From Rhodococcus ruber NBRC 15591 (lineage in GTDB: Bacteria; Actinomycetota; Actinomycetes; Mycobacteriales; Mycobacteriaceae): a stretch of 50,325 nt of DNA. This document shows, in pieces, positions 12,195-20,855 of the stretch. Numbering within the stretch: position 1 is the first letter of the stretch; every line of letters begins with the position of its first letter. The notes beneath the pieces were generated by a model, which was given only the letters and a program-made list of their open reading frames with translations, had not been told where the DNA came from and did no database searches. The stretch spans positions 1-50,325 of the forward strand of contig NZ_BCXE01000018.1 in the NCBI RefSeq assembly GCF_001894945.1. The letters run 5' to 3'. Both the position numbers and the translations under genes were made by a program.

Positions 12195-13262
12195 GTGGAC
12201 GAACTGTTGGGAACCGTATCCGTCGTCGGCGGAGGCGTGATCGGGCTGTCGATCGCCTGGCGCACGGCCCGGGCCGGCTGGACCGTGACCGTGCACGACC
12301 CGTCCCCGGGAGCGGGGGCGTCGTGGGTGGCCGGGGGGATGCTCGCACCGTTGTCGGAGGGCTGGCCGGGTGAGGAACACGTCCTCGAGCTGGGTGCCGC
12401 GTCGCTGGCCCGCTGGCCGGCGTTCGGTGCCGAACTGCTCCGGGAGACCGGCCTCGACCTGTTCACCTCCACCGCCTCGCTGACCGTCGCGCTGGACGCG
12501 GCCGACGCCGCCGACCTGCGCACGATCGCCGAGTGGGTGTCGGCGCAGGGGCACGAGATGCGCGTGCTCGGCCGCGCCGAGGTGCGCGAACTCGAGCCGT
12601 CGCTGGGGCCGCGCATCCGTCTGGGTCTGCTGGCCCCGGACGAGCTGGCCGTGGACAACCGGGTCCTCGTCGACGCGCTGCGACGGGCTGCCGCCGGGGC
12701 CGGGGTCAGCTTCGTCGACGAGCCGGTGCGTGACGTCACCGAACTGGACGCCGACCGGGTCGTGCTCGCGGCCGGTGCCGCCTCGGCGCGGTTGTGGCCG
12801 GGCCTGCCGGTGCGGCCGGTCAAGGGGGAGATCCTGCGGCTGCGGACCCGGCCGGGCGCGGCTCCCGCCCCGCACCGGACGGTCCGCGGCAGCGTGCACG
12901 GCCGGCCCGCGTACCTGGTGCCGCGCGCGGACGGACTCGTCGTCGGCGCAACCCAGTACGAGGCCGACGACACGCAGGTCACCGTCGCGGGGGTGCGGGA
13001 TCTCATCGCCGACGCCGAGGCGCTGTTCCCGGCGATCGGCGAGTACGAGCTGTACGAGGCGAGTGCGGGGCTGCGACCCGTGAGCCCGGACAACCTGCCG
13101 CTGATCGGCCGGCTGTCCGAGCGGGTGATCGCCGCGACCGGGCACGGCCGCAACGGCGTGCTGCTGACCCCGGTCACGGCGGACGCGGTGGTCGCGGAGC
13201 TCGCGGACGAACCACTTGCTGTGGCGAAATATGCTGATCCGCAACGATTTACCGAGGAGTGA
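12195..13262 (+). CDS. thiO: Glycine oxidase for thiazole synthesis
   Basis: ThiO oxidises glycine to the imine used by ThiG to build the thiazole ring. The 355-residue FAD protein has a Rossmann motif (VVGGGVIGLSIAWR, residues about 9-22), the GGMLAPLSE segment of glycine oxidases, and C-terminal motifs SAGLRPVSPDNLPLIG and GHGRNGVLLTP. The GTG at 12195 is immediately behind the TPP riboswitch, whose AGGGAG supplies the ribosome-binding site, so expression falls when thiamine is available. Its stop overlaps the region of the thiS start. Confidence 0.94.
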   Translation: MDELLGTVSVVGGGVIGLSIAWRTARAGWTVTVHDPSPGAGASWVAGGMLAPLSEGWPGEEHVLELGAASLARWPAFGAELLRETGLDLFTSTASLTVALDAADAADLRTIAEWVSAQGHEMRVLGRAEVRELEPSLGPRIRLGLLAPDELAVDNRVLVDALRRAAAGAGVSFVDEPVRDVTELDADRVVLAAGAASARLWPGLPVRPVKGEILRLRTRPGAAPAPHRTVRGSVHGRPAYLVPRADGLVVGATQYEADDTQVTVAGVRDLIADAEALFPAIGEYELYEASAGLRPVSPDNLPLIGRLSERVIAATGHGRNGVLLTPVTADAVVAELADEPLAVAKYADPQRFTEE

Positions 13263-13267
13263 GTGTG

Positions 13268-14270
<1,003 letters not shown>

Positions 14271-14303
14271 GGCGACCGGATGTGAGGCGGTGACGGTCGG
14301 TTT

Positions 14304-14356
14304 CTCGACGGACCCGGGGGTGCCGCACGCGTCGCGGCACCCCCGGCCTCGTCGAG
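14304..14356 (+). terminator. Strong hairpin terminator after thiG
   Basis: CCGGGGGTGCCGC (14314-14326) and GCGGCACCCCCGG (14334-14346) form a perfect 13-bp stem around a 7-nt loop. An outer pair CTCGAC (14304-14309)/GTCGAG (14351-14356) extends it. It begins 33 nt after the thiG stop. The rest of the gap up to 14561 shows no gene or other clear signal. Confidence 0.75.
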
Positions 14357-14561
14357 GGCGGAGAACGGTCGTGCACGGGGGGCACTGCCCGCGCTCGCAG
14401 GGCGGCAGCGGCGGCGGACGAAGGTCGTGCGAAACCGGTCGCCGCGCAATGCCGGCGCCCGCCGCCCGCCTATTGCCTCCAGCGGATCGGGGGAGCAAGG
14501 TGAAACCCGGGGGGACGACAACGACCGGCGGCGCCGCGTCGGCACCGCCCTGAGGAGAAGG

Positions 14562-15191
14562 GTGCCGATCGTGTTCGCACGCTCGACCACAATTCACGCG
14601 CATCCGTCGTACATCGACGCCGGGATCCGGCACGTACGCGACACCGTGATGCCCACGCTGGCAGACATCGAGGGCTGCCTCGGCATGTCCCTGCTCATCG
14701 ATCGCGGCACGGGCCGGTGCATCGCGACCAGTTCGTGGCGGGACGAGGACTCGATGCGCGCCAGCGAGGACCCGGTGCGCATGCTCCGTGACGACGCGGC
14801 CAGGATCTTCCACGGCACCACGGAGGTGTCGCGGTGGGAGATCGCCGTCGTGCATCGCGACCACCGTTCGGATCGCGGGGCCTGGTGCCGGGTCACGTGG
14901 GTCGAGACCGATCCGGCGCACATGGACCGCGGCGTCGACCTGTGGAAGATGGGCGCACTGCCCGAGCTGGAGGAACTCGACGGGTTCTGCAGCGCCAGCC
15001 TGATGATCGACCGCGCATCCGGCCGCGGGGTGTCGTCGGTGACGTTCGACAGCGCCGAGGCGATCGAACCCCACAGGGAACGCCTCGACGGTATCCGGGC
15101 CGCAGTGACTCGCGAGGCGGGCGCGGAGATACTCGACACCTGCGAATTCGAGCTCGCCATCGCGCACCTGCACGTCCCCGAGACGGTGTGA
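14562..15191 (+). CDS. Protein with two ABM/dimeric alpha-beta barrel-like repeats, function unknown
   Basis: The 209-residue product appears to contain two similar halves. Each has the pattern of a ferredoxin-like antibiotic-biosynthesis-monooxygenase (ABM) unit. The first half has a helix VRDTVMPTLADIEGCLG followed by SLLIDRGTGRCIATSSW. The second has LWKMGALPELEELDGFC followed by SLMIDRASGRGVSSVTF. The parallel LLIDRGTGR/LMIDRASGR segments make an internal duplication clear, so one chain could form the barrel that normally needs a dimer. The GTG at 14562 follows AGGAGAAGG closely; a second in-frame GTG is at 14571. It stands alone between the thi terminator and an ABC transporter. Family assignment is an inference; substrate and activity are unknown. 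Confidence 0.65.
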   Translation: MPIVFARSTTIHAHPSYIDAGIRHVRDTVMPTLADIEGCLGMSLLIDRGTGRCIATSSWRDEDSMRASEDPVRMLRDDAARIFHGTTEVSRWEIAVVHRDHRSDRGAWCRVTWVETDPAHMDRGVDLWKMGALPELEELDGFCSASLMIDRASGRGVSSVTFDSAEAIEPHRERLDGIRAAVTREAGAEILDTCEFELAIAHLHVPETV

Positions 15192-15221
15192 ACCGCAGGC
15201 TCGGGACCGGTCGTCCTCGAT

Positions 15222-15242
15222 CCGGCGAAGTCTCGTCGCCGG
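15222..15242 (+). terminator. Possible weak hairpin terminator
   Basis: CCGGCGA (15222-15228) and TCGCCGG (15236-15242) form a perfect 7-bp stem with a 7-nt loop, 31 nt after the preceding stop. The remaining bases to 15412 show no gene; the promoter of the ABC operon is not obvious there. Confidence 0.35.
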
Positions 15243-15412
15243 CCGAAATGTCGCCCTGGCCGGAGTGAGCGCGGTGCGGGGTCTTCGGTCCGGACGGACC
15301 TGCGCGGTCGCGGGTGGGACTCGCGCCTGCTGAACCGTGGCGGTGGGTGAGTGTCGGGGCGGAGGACGACCCCGCGCGGCGCGATCCGGCCGAATCGGGC
15401 AGGCTGTGGGTC

Positions 15413-16357
15413 ATGATCGAAGTGACCGGACTGACGAAGACCTTCGGTTCCACCGTCGCCGTCGACGACGTGACGTTCACCGTCCGGCCGGGGATCGTCA
15501 CCGGATTCCTCGGCCCCAACGGTGCCGGGAAATCCACGACGATGCGGATGATCCTCGGCCTCGACCGGCCCACCGCCGGGACCGCGCTGATCGGCGGCGT
15601 CCCCTACCGCCAGCTGAAGCGGCCGCTGCGGACCGTCGGTGCCTTGCTGGATGCGCGCTGGGTGCACCCGAACCGGTCGGCGCGGGCCCACCTGCGCTGG
15701 CTCGCCGCATCCAACGGGCTGCCGAACTCGCGGGTCGAGGAGGTGCTCGCGCTCGTCGGCCTGACCGAGGTGGCCGACAAGCGCGCGGGCGGCTTCTCGC
15801 TCGGCATGTCGCAGCGGCTGGGACTGGCCGGCGCGCTGCTCGGGGATCCGAAGGTGCTGTTGTTCGACGAGCCCGTCAACGGCCTCGACCCCGAGGGCAT
15901 CGTGTGGATCCGCCGATTCATGCAGGCCCTCGCGGCGGAGGGGCGCACCGTGCTCGTGTCGAGCCACCTGCTGTCGGAGATGGCGCAGACCGCGGATCAT
16001 CTGCTGGTGATCGGCCGGGGCCGGCTCATCGCGGACACGTCCGTCGCGGAGTTCGTCGAGCGGGCGTCGGAGGCGACGGTGCGGGTGCGCAGCCCGCAGC
16101 TCGACACCCTCCGCACGGCACTGGCCGGGCAGGGCCACGCCGTCCGGGACGACGACGGCGCGCTGATCGTCAGCGGCGTCACCACCGCGCAGGTCGGGGA
16201 GCTCGCCGCCACGCACTCGGTCGTGCTGCACGAGCTGGCGAGCCGGAACGCATCGCTCGAGGAGGCGTTCATGAAACTGACCGGAGACGACGTGGAGTAC
16301 CAGGGAGCCGTGGCCGGAGACCCGGCCGTGCAGCCGATGAAGGGGGAGCTGCGATGA
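15413..16357 (+). CDS. ABC transporter ATP-binding protein
   Basis: This is the nucleotide-binding subunit of an ABC-2 type exporter, 314 residues. Walker A is GPNGAGKS at 34-41, the signature region reads FSLGMSQRL at about 128-136 (SLGMS in place of LSGGQ, common in the DrrA/BcrA-like drug and lantibiotic exporter group), Walker B is VLLFDEP at 148-154 and the switch His is in SSH at about 183-185. The region after 215 is a C-terminal DUF4162-like extension. The ATG at 15413 is chosen because the fold starts there (MIEVTGLTKTFG); no strong ribosome-binding site is seen. It overlaps the permease gene by 4 nt. Substrate is unknown. Confidence 0.92.
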   Translation: MIEVTGLTKTFGSTVAVDDVTFTVRPGIVTGFLGPNGAGKSTTMRMILGLDRPTAGTALIGGVPYRQLKRPLRTVGALLDARWVHPNRSARAHLRWLAASNGLPNSRVEEVLALVGLTEVADKRAGGFSLGMSQRLGLAGALLGDPKVLLFDEPVNGLDPEGIVWIRRFMQALAAEGRTVLVSSHLLSEMAQTADHLLVIGRGRLIADTSVAEFVERASEATVRVRSPQLDTLRTALAGQGHAVRDDDGALIVSGVTTAQVGELAATHSVVLHELASRNASLEEAFMKLTGDDVEYQGAVAGDPAVQPMKGELR

Positions 16358-17163
16358 GCGTGGCCGTCGACAACACCGGGGCGGCGAGCGTGGCCGTGGA
16401 CACCGTCAAGGCGGAACGGATCAAACTCACCTCCACCCAGTCGCCGTGGTGGTGCACCGTCGTGATCGTCGCGCTCGGCCTGGGCCTCGCCGCGATCCTC
16501 GGCGCCGCCTCCAAGGCGAGCATGTCCGTCGACGACGAGATGGGCCGGTTCTACCCGACCGTGGACGTCGCGGTCAGCGGCGTCGCCGGCTTCGGCGTGC
16601 TCGTGCTGATGATCCTCGCGGCGCTGTCGGTGACGAGCGAGTACCGGTTCGGGGTCATCCGCACCACGTTCCAGGCGATGCCGAACCGCAGCGTCGTGCT
16701 CGTCGTCAAGGCGCTGCTGATCGGGCTGTTCGGCGCGGTGCTCACCGGCGTGCTGGCGCTCGCGTCGTTCGCCCTCGCCAAGGCCCTCGCGGGCCCGGAG
16801 GCCGGGCGGGAACTCGTCCTCGAGGGCGACCAGGCCTGGCGGTCGATCTACGGCGTCTCGATCTACGCGCTGCTGTGCGCAGTGCTCGCCGTCGCCGTCG
16901 GGGCGCTGCTGCGCCAGTCCGCCGGCACCATCGCGCTGCTGTTGCTGTGGCCGCTGCTGATCGAGTCGCTGTTCGCCTTGTTCGGTTCGTTCGGCCGGCA
17001 GGTGCAGCCCTTCCTGCCGTTCGCCAATGCCAACCACTTCCTCGGCAGCGATCAGGGCATCGACTTCCACTGGGGACCGTGGGGTTCGCTGGTGTACTTC
17101 GCGGTGTTCGTCGCCGTGGTGTTCGCGGCCGCGCTGCTCGTGGTGAACCGGCGCGACGCGTGA
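16354..17163 (+). CDS. ABC-2 type transporter permease
   Basis: The 269-residue integral membrane protein has about six hydrophobic segments, starting near residue 34 (CTVVIVALGLGLAAILGAA) and ending near 265, and contains the TSEYRFGVIRTTF motif typical of ABC-2 permeases after TM2. It starts by ATGA overlap with the ATP-binding gene, so the two form an exporter. The N-terminus holds a short duplication (SVAVDN...SVAVDT). Nothing here shows which compound is moved. Confidence 0.9.
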   Translation: MSVAVDNTGAASVAVDTVKAERIKLTSTQSPWWCTVVIVALGLGLAAILGAASKASMSVDDEMGRFYPTVDVAVSGVAGFGVLVLMILAALSVTSEYRFGVIRTTFQAMPNRSVVLVVKALLIGLFGAVLTGVLALASFALAKALAGPEAGRELVLEGDQAWRSIYGVSIYALLCAVLAVAVGALLRQSAGTIALLLLWPLLIESLFALFGSFGRQVQPFLPFANANHFLGSDQGIDFHWGPWGSLVYFAVFVAVVFAAALLVVNRRDA

Positions 17164-17164
17164 G

Positions 17165-17170
17165 TATCCT
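17165..17170 (+). promoter_or_regulatory. Putative -10 box of leaderless lpqL
   Basis: TATCCT lies 2 nt after the permease stop codon and ends 6 nt before the lpqL ATG, with no Shine-Dalgarno sequence between. It suggests lpqL has its own leaderless promoter inside the tight junction. Confidence 0.5.
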
Positions 17171-17176
17171 CGGCGG

Positions 17177-18637
17177 ATGAACCGGGGAGCGCGGGTACGG
17201 GCCGGGGGCGTCGCCGCAGCGATCGTGCTGCTGGCGGCGGCATGTTCGGAGGAGCCACCGCCACCACCACCGGTGGATCCGGCCGCGCTGGCGCAGGCCG
17301 TGGGAATCGATGCGGTGGTCGGGCATCTCACCGAACTCGACCGCATCGCCACCGAGCACGACGGCAACCGCGCCGTGGGCACCGCCGGCTACGACGCGAG
17401 CGTGGACTACGTCGCCGGCCGGCTGCGCGAGGCCGGATTCGACGTGCAGACCCCGGAGTTCGACGTCCGCAGTTTCGACGTCGAGGTCGAGACCCTGACC
17501 GTCGCCGGCGCGCCGGTGCCGGTCCGGGCCCTCGAGTTCTCGCCGTCGACCGGTCCGGACGGGCTCACCGCCCGCCTCGTGCCGGTGCCCGCCGACGACA
17601 CGCCCGGGTGCGAGGCCTCCGACTACGAGGGGCTCGACGTCTCCGGTGCCGTCGTGCTCGTCACCCGCGGGGTGTGCCCGTTCTCCGTCAAGCAGCAGGT
17701 CGCTGCGGAACGGGGGGCGGCGGCGCTCCTCGTCGCCAACAACGAGGACGGTGCGCTCACCGGCGCGACGCTCGGCGAGGAGGGCGACGACCGCGTGCCC
17801 GCCGCGGGGATCAGCGGCGCCGACGGCCGCGCGCTCGCCGCTGCCCCCGCCACCGTGACCCTCCTCCTCGACACCCGCATCGAGAGCGTGCGCTCGCGCA
17901 ACGTGCTCGCGCAGACCGCCACGGGCTCGACCGACGACGTGGTCGTCGTCGGCGCCCACCTCGACAGCGTCCCGGAGGGCCCGGGCGTCAACGACAACGG
18001 CACCGGCGTCGCTGCGGTGCTCGAGACGGCGCTGCAACTCGGCAGCGAACCGGGCGTCACCAACGCGGTGCGGTTCGCGTTCTGGGGCGCCGAGGAGGTC
18101 GGGCTGGTCGGCTCCACCGACTACGTGGCCTCCCTGGACGACGCCGGCCGCGAGGACATCGCCCTGTACCTGAACTTCGACATGCTCGGCTCGCCCAATC
18201 CGGGATACCTCGTCTACGACGGCGACGACTCCGACGCGGTGGGCACCGGTCCGGGACCGGAGGGCTCGGCGGGCATCGAGCGCACGTTCCTGGCCTACCT
18301 GACCTCGCGCGGCATCGCCGCCGACGGCACCGATTTCGACGGGCGCTCCGACTACGGGCCGTTCGTGGACGCGGGCATCCCCGCGGGCGGTGTGTTCTCC
18401 GGTGCCGACGACCGCAAGACCCCGGAGCAGGCGCAGAAGTGGGGCGGCACGGGCGAGGAACCGTTCGACCCGAACTACCACAGCCCGCAGGACACGCTCG
18501 CGAACATCGACCGGGCGGCACTCGCCGTCGCCGCCTCGGCCGTCGGATACGGGGTCGGCACGTATGCGCGGGCCGTCACGGGACCGGACGGGGTTCCGGT
18601 CGGACCGCAACGCACCGAGGTCCGATCCGATGGATGA
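17177..18637 (+). CDS. lpqL: LpqL-like lipoprotein, M28 family aminopeptidase
   Basis: The 486-residue product is a secreted lipoprotein (signal ending LAAAC, Cys23) with a Pro-rich linker, a PA domain inserted at about 125-215 (the CPFSVKQQVAAERGAAALLVANN stretch lies in it) and an M28 zinc peptidase domain. Putative metal ligands are visible as His (GAHLDSV), Asp (GVNDNGTG), Glu (WGAEEVGL), Asp (LNFDMLG) and His (NYHSPQD). Family members remove N-terminal residues from peptides outside the cell. It occupies the Rv0418 position after thiG, although three genes intervene here. Its end overlaps the cyclase gene by 8 nt. Confidence 0.93.
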   Translation: MNRGARVRAGGVAAAIVLLAAACSEEPPPPPPVDPAALAQAVGIDAVVGHLTELDRIATEHDGNRAVGTAGYDASVDYVAGRLREAGFDVQTPEFDVRSFDVEVETLTVAGAPVPVRALEFSPSTGPDGLTARLVPVPADDTPGCEASDYEGLDVSGAVVLVTRGVCPFSVKQQVAAERGAAALLVANNEDGALTGATLGEEGDDRVPAAGISGADGRALAAAPATVTLLLDTRIESVRSRNVLAQTATGSTDDVVVVGAHLDSVPEGPGVNDNGTGVAAVLETALQLGSEPGVTNAVRFAFWGAEEVGLVGSTDYVASLDDAGREDIALYLNFDMLGSPNPGYLVYDGDDSDAVGTGPGPEGSAGIERTFLAYLTSRGIAADGTDFDGRSDYGPFVDAGIPAGGVFSGADDRKTPEQAQKWGGTGEEPFDPNYHSPQDTLANIDRAALAVAASAVGYGVGTYARAVTGPDGVPVGPQRTEVRSDG

Positions 18638-19454
18638 GACACCGGGGTTCGGTCGTCGCCTCGTGGACCGATTCGCGGCCGTCGACCGGCGGCCCGAACT
18701 GGTCCGGCTGGCCCGGCGGCTGCGACGCACCCTGCCCGGCGACCCCGGCTTCGGCGATCCGTTGTCCACGGCGGGGACCAGCGGGCCGCAGGCGGTCGCG
18801 CGGCTGGCCGGGAGGTGGCGAGACGTCGACGAGCCGAGCGCGGTGCACGAACTCGGCTTCGGCGTGCTGCAGGCGTGGCAGGCGCTGCTCGAACGCACCG
18901 GCGCCGGGCGCGGCGACCGGGAGGTCACCGTGGTCTTCACCGACCTCGTGGGATTCTCGACGTGGTCCCTCGCCGCGGGCGACGTCGCCACCCTCGACCT
19001 GCTGCGGCGCGTCGCCTGGGCACTGGAGCCGGCGTTCACCGACCGTGGCGGCACCATCGTCAAACGGCTCGGCGACGGTCTGATGGTGGTGTTCGACCGG
19101 CCGGAACGGGCGCTGGAAGCGATCTTCGCGGCCCGCGCCGCCCTGACCGAGGTGACCGGGGGCGGCTACCGGCCGCGGATCCGGGTGGGCGCGCACACCG
19201 GCCTGCCCCGGCGGATCGGCAGCGACTGGCTGGGCGTCGACGTCACCGTCGCGGCCCGCATGATGGAGCTCGCCGGGAACGGGCACGTGGTGGTGTCGTC
19301 CGCGACGCTCGACGCCTTGCCGCCCGGCGCGGTCGACGCGCTCGGTCTCGAGGTGCGCCCGCATCGGCGTGGGCTGTTCACCTCGGCCCCCAAGGGTGTG
19401 CCGCCCGAACTCGGGATCTGGCGGGTCAGGACTGCAGTCGCCACAGGGGGTTGA
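18630..19454 (+). CDS. Class III adenylate cyclase-like protein
   Basis: The 274-residue soluble protein has an N-terminal helical region (1-95) and a C-terminal class III cyclase domain (about 98-265). Metal-binding aspartates are Asp105 (FTDLVGFS) and Asp149 (LGDGLM). Lys145 and Asp199 stand where adenine-selecting Lys and Asp are found, so ATP is the expected substrate. Arg210 (AARM) matches the transition-state arginine, but the usual Asn four residues before it is Thr206, which may lower activity. The ATG lies inside the lpqL 3' end (8-nt overlap), so translation is coupled. It ends within the 3' end of the opposing thiD gene (29-nt tail overlap). Actual product, cAMP or none, is untested. 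Confidence 0.85.
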   Translation: MDETPGFGRRLVDRFAAVDRRPELVRLARRLRRTLPGDPGFGDPLSTAGTSGPQAVARLAGRWRDVDEPSAVHELGFGVLQAWQALLERTGAGRGDREVTVVFTDLVGFSTWSLAAGDVATLDLLRRVAWALEPAFTDRGGTIVKRLGDGLMVVFDRPERALEAIFAARAALTEVTGGGYRPRIRVGAHTGLPRRIGSDWLGVDVTVAARMMELAGNGHVVVSSATLDALPPGAVDALGLEVRPHRRGLFTSAPKGVPPELGIWRVRTAVATGG

Positions 19455-20268
19455 CCGGGCCGTGCCCGGCGCCGAGGTCGTACGACCACTCGAGGCACCG
19501 GGTGACCCACTCCTTGCCGAACGCGACGGCGTCGGGCACCGACCACCCGTGGGCCAGGGCCGACGCGATCGCCGCGGCGAGCGTGTCGCCGCCGCCGTGG
19601 TCGTTGCCGGTGTCGATGCGGGGACTGGTGAACTCGAGAAAACGATCCCCGTCGAACAGCAGGTCGGTGCTGACCTCGGAGGTGCGCAGGTGCCCGCCCT
19701 TGACGACGGCCCACTGGGCGCCGAGGTCGTGCAGCGCCTCGGCGGCGCGCCGCGCGGAAGCGTCGTCGACGACCTCGATACCGGTGATCAGCCGCACCTC
19801 GTCGAGGTTCGGCGTGACCACGGTGGCCTGCGGGATCAGGGTGTGCCGCACCGCGTCGAGGGCCTCCGCGTGCAGCAGGGGATCGCCGTGCATCGACGCG
19901 CACACCGGGTCGACCACGAGCGGTACCGGCCGGTCCCGGCCGATGCCGACCTCGGTGCACACCGCGGCGACCGCCTCGATGATCCCGGTGGAGGCGAGCA
20001 TGCCGGTCTTGGCGCCCGAGACCCCGATGTCCTCCACCACGCAGCGCACCTGCGCGGCCACCGTCTCGGGCGGGATCTCGTGAAAGCCGCTGACGCCCAC
20101 GGAGTTCTGCACGGTCACGGCCGCGACGGCGACGCAGGCGTGCACGCCGCACATCGCCATGGTGCGCGAGTCGGCCTGGATCCCGGCCCCACCCCCCGAA
20201 TCGGTGCCGGCGATGGTGAGGGCACGGACCGGGGTTCGGCCCTTCGGGGGCAGGGGCAGCAGCTTCAC
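19426..20268 (-). CDS. thiD: Hydroxymethylpyrimidine/phosphomethylpyrimidine kinase
   Basis: ThiD phosphorylates HMP and HMP phosphate to HMP pyrophosphate for ThiE. The 280-residue ribokinase-fold protein has GTDSGGGAGIQAD at the N-terminus, KTGML, the DPVC segment, TPNLDEV and the HGGGDTLAAAIA anion-hole/catalytic motif. The GTG at 20268 follows a TAGGGT box by 7 nt, consistent with a leaderless message. It is separated from the riboswitch-controlled thi operon by about 5 kb and no THI element is visible in front of it. No thiC gene lies beside it, unlike M. tuberculosis, where thiC is next to thiD. Confidence 0.95.
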   Translation of the reverse strand: MKLLPLPPKGRTPVRALTIAGTDSGGGAGIQADSRTMAMCGVHACVAVAAVTVQNSVGVSGFHEIPPETVAAQVRCVVEDIGVSGAKTGMLASTGIIEAVAAVCTEVGIGRDRPVPLVVDPVCASMHGDPLLHAEALDAVRHTLIPQATVVTPNLDEVRLITGIEVVDDASARRAAEALHDLGAQWAVVKGGHLRTSEVSTDLLFDGDRFLEFTSPRIDTGNDHGGGDTLAAAIASALAHGWSVPDAVAFGKEWVTRCLEWSYDLGAGHGPVNPLWRLQS

Positions 20269-20275
20269 GGCTGCG

Positions 20276-20281
20276 ACCCTA
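20276..20281 (-). promoter_or_regulatory. Putative -10 box of leaderless thiD
   Basis: The minus strand reads TAGGGT, ending 7 nt before the thiD GTG at 20268. Confidence 0.45.
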
Positions 20282-20432
20282 CCGATCCGGTCCGATTGCC
20301 GGCCCGGCCCCCCGGCTCGGATCCCGGCCGCGCGTGCGGCCGCCGATGTGCGCTGCCACACCGGCGCGGCACCGTCCCGGGGCAACGTCCAGTTTTGTCT
20401 CACACGTCTCGGCAGATGCACCCTGCATGCTC

Positions 20433-20438
20433 TATAGT
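20433..20438 (+). promoter_or_regulatory. Putative -10 box for the small acetyltransferase gene
   Basis: TATAGT is a near-consensus -10 hexamer in an otherwise G+C-rich spacer. It lies 41 nt before the ATG at 20480, leaving a short leader with a good ribosome-binding site. No convincing -35 was found at 16-18 nt. Confidence 0.45.
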
Positions 20439-20479
20439 GGCGTAGGTCACAGTTCGGTTACGGCACCACGGAGGGGATC

Positions 20480-20830
20480 ATGCTCGTCAACTCGCCGCGC
20501 ACCGAGGTGACCGACAACAAGGATCAGAACCGCTTCGAGCTACGCCTGAACGGGGATCTTGTCGGGATCCTCGGGTATTTCGACACGGATCGTCCCTCCG
20601 GCGTGCCCGGACGCAACCATCCCGTCGTCGATTTCCTGCACACCGTCATCGTCGAGGACTTCGGGCACCGTGGGCTCGCGGGCGTTCTCGTGGGCCGCTC
20701 CCTGGATCTCGCGCGCGAGCGGGGCTGGCGGGTCCGTCCCGTGTGCACCTATGTGCAGCGCTTCCTCACCGCCCACCCCGAGTATCGGGACGTCGTGCTG
20801 CCCCTCGAGCCGGCCGCCGGTCGTCGCTGA
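20480..20830 (+). CDS. YjdJ-type GNAT N-acetyltransferase
   Basis: This 116-residue protein matches the small YjdJ/GTLF3B class of acetyltransferase-like proteins. The acetyl-CoA loop is seen in FGHRGLAGVLVG and the characteristic C-terminal PVCTYVQRFLTAHPEYRDVV segment contains the conserved Cys and HPEY. Members are thought to bind acetyl- or acyl-CoA; no substrate is known here. The ATG has GGAGGGG at about 4-10 nt upstream. It is a single-gene unit that converges on xthA. Confidence 0.88.
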   Translation: MLVNSPRTEVTDNKDQNRFELRLNGDLVGILGYFDTDRPSGVPGRNHPVVDFLHTVIVEDFGHRGLAGVLVGRSLDLARERGWRVRPVCTYVQRFLTAHPEYRDVVLPLEPAAGRR

Positions 20831-20855
20831 CGCGCCGGGCCGGGGACCGGACGTC

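Noticed and set aside
18630-19454. Cyclase gene considered a pseudogene because of the Asn to Thr change
   Set aside because: Both metal aspartates, the substrate Lys/Asp pair and the transition-state Arg are intact and the frame is open, so loss of function is not shown.
20325-20342. CGGCCGC/GCGGCCG hairpin considered as a terminator
   Set aside because: It lies between two divergent genes, so no transcript should end there; the short G+C-rich dyad may be chance.
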